Notes under the pieces: model-generated | What the model was told of the DNA's origin: nothing | What the model saw: the letters and a program-made list of their open reading frames with translations, nothing else | Database searches by the model: none | Assembly: GCA_030040515.1 (NCBI GenBank) | Contig: JASHTO010000675.1 | Location: forward strand, 1 to 5,554 | Source of the DNA: Terriglobia bacterium | GTDB taxonomy: Bacteria > Acidobacteriota > Terriglobia > UBA7540 | Reading direction: 5' to 3' | DNA length: 5,554 nt | Translations under genes and position numbers: made by a program | Shown here: in pieces, positions 4,987-5,554 of the stretch | Layout of the letters: each line of letters begins with the position of its first letter | Numbering within the stretch: the first letter of the stretch is position 1

Positions 4987-5469
4987 ATGGGCGCAGAAGA
5001 ACTTCAAGCCGCGTGGGACCTGCTCAAGGAAGCGTATCAATACCAGATGGGCGGGGATTATGAGATGGCCGTAGAACTTTATAAGCGGTCGCTCGACCTG
5101 CATCCCACTGCGGAGGCCTTCACCTATCTCGGTTGGACGTACCGCTTTCAGGGAAAAATTGACGACGCCATCGCCGAGTGCAAAAAAGCCATTCAAATTG
5201 ACCCGGAGTTCGGCAACCCCTACAACGACATCGGCGCGTACCTGATCGAGAAGGGCGAATACGACGAAGCTATTCCCTGGCTCGAGCGCTCGCTGCAATC
5301 CAAACGTTACGAGTCTTACCACTTTCCCCATTACAATCTCGGGCGCGTGTATGCGGACAAGGAGCTTTATGGCAAAGCGCGCCACCACTTCGAGCAGGCC
5401 CTGAAACTCTCCCCGGACTACACCCTGGCCAAGGACGGGCTGGCCCGAATCCGCCACAAGGTTCATTAG
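4987..5469 (+). CDS. Small cytosolic TPR-repeat protein
   Basis: The 160-residue product consists almost wholly of four 34-residue TPR units at about 8-41, 42-75, 76-109 and 113-146. The consensus positions are clear: units 2 and 4 show YLGWTYRFQGKIDDAI and NLGRVYADKELYGKAR, and the units close with Pro as in LDLHP, IQIDP and KLSP. There is no signal peptide, membrane segment or other domain, so it probably acts as a cytosolic protein-binding adaptor; the partner is unknown. TAA stands directly before ATG 4987, so no upstream start is possible. The best ribosome site, AGGAAGG at 4966-4972, lies 14 bases away, further than usual. It follows the DUF971 gene by 152 bases on the same strand, with a possible promoter between. 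Confidence 0.88.
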   Translation: MGAEELQAAWDLLKEAYQYQMGGDYEMAVELYKRSLDLHPTAEAFTYLGWTYRFQGKIDDAIAECKKAIQIDPEFGNPYNDIGAYLIEKGEYDEAIPWLERSLQSKRYESYHFPHYNLGRVYADKELYGKARHHFEQALKLSPDYTLAKDGLARIRHKVH

Positions 5470-5524
5470 CCACCCGAAGGTGTCACGCCAGCCTCTCCTT
5501 CATTCCTCACGCGCTGATGCGGTG

Positions 5525-5533
5525 TGCTATGAT
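5525..5533 (+). promoter_or_regulatory. Possible extended -10 promoter for a gene beyond the window
   Basis: TGC-TATGAT combines an extended TG with a -10 hexamer matching five of six consensus positions. No good -35 is seen 16-18 bases upstream. It lies 56 bases after the small TPR stop and points out of the window. The rest of 5470-5554 shows no gene or convincing terminator. Confidence 0.35.
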
Positions 5534-5554
5534 GACGCCTCAAAACTCACCCCT

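Noticed and set aside
5471..5482. CACC-CGAA-GGTG hairpin after the small TPR gene as a terminator
   Set aside because: A four-base-pair stem without a T-run is too weak to call.

Overview
The window reads as a piece of bacterial chromosome of moderately high GC content. The best guess for origin is Acidobacteriota: the gene mix is typical (a GH29 fucosidase, an exported TPR protein, an Mrp ATPase followed by a DUF971 protein), and two copies of an intergenic palindrome beginning TGTAGCGGCG resemble REP-like elements I associate with that phylum. This assignment is inference; no rRNA or other phylogenetic marker is present. There is no tRNA, CRISPR array, insertion sequence or phage gene.

Layout. 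Bases 1-498 hold the 3' end of a GH29 alpha-L-fucosidase. It converges on a small cupin gene (602-949, minus strand), with the first REP-like palindrome (511-564) between the two stop codons. A 203-base divergent region (950-1152) with a strong hairpin precedes a likely two-gene unit: an ICMT/PEMT-type membrane methyltransferase (1153-1764) and, 13 bases on, a secreted TPR-like protein (1778-2956). The 366 bases that follow hold a possible 47-codon minus-strand reading frame, the second REP-like palindrome (3168-3217) and a good sigma-70 promoter (3253-3281). The promoter leads into an Mrp/ApbC/Nbp35-type Fe-S carrier ATPase (3323-4387). A 99-base spacer with heptad-spaced GG repeats in both orientations separates mrp from a DUF971 protein (4487-4834). 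A final small cytosolic TPR protein (4987-5469) has its own possible promoter. The last 85 bases may carry a promoter for the next gene.

How the genes fit together. The clearest functional pair is mrp plus DUF971. The plant chloroplast Fe-S factor HCF101 joins DUF59, a P-loop ATPase and DUF971 in one chain; here the same domains occur in the same order, split over two adjacent genes. The methyltransferase and exported TPR gene are probably co-transcribed, but their shared role is unknown. The fucosidase and the cupin (which resembles small sugar-acid cupins such as KdgF) could both serve polysaccharide use, but they are on opposite strands and nothing else links them. I see no complete new defence or mobile system; the points of interest are the split HCF101-like pair, a Cys-to-Ser change in its DUF59 domain, and the repeat elements.
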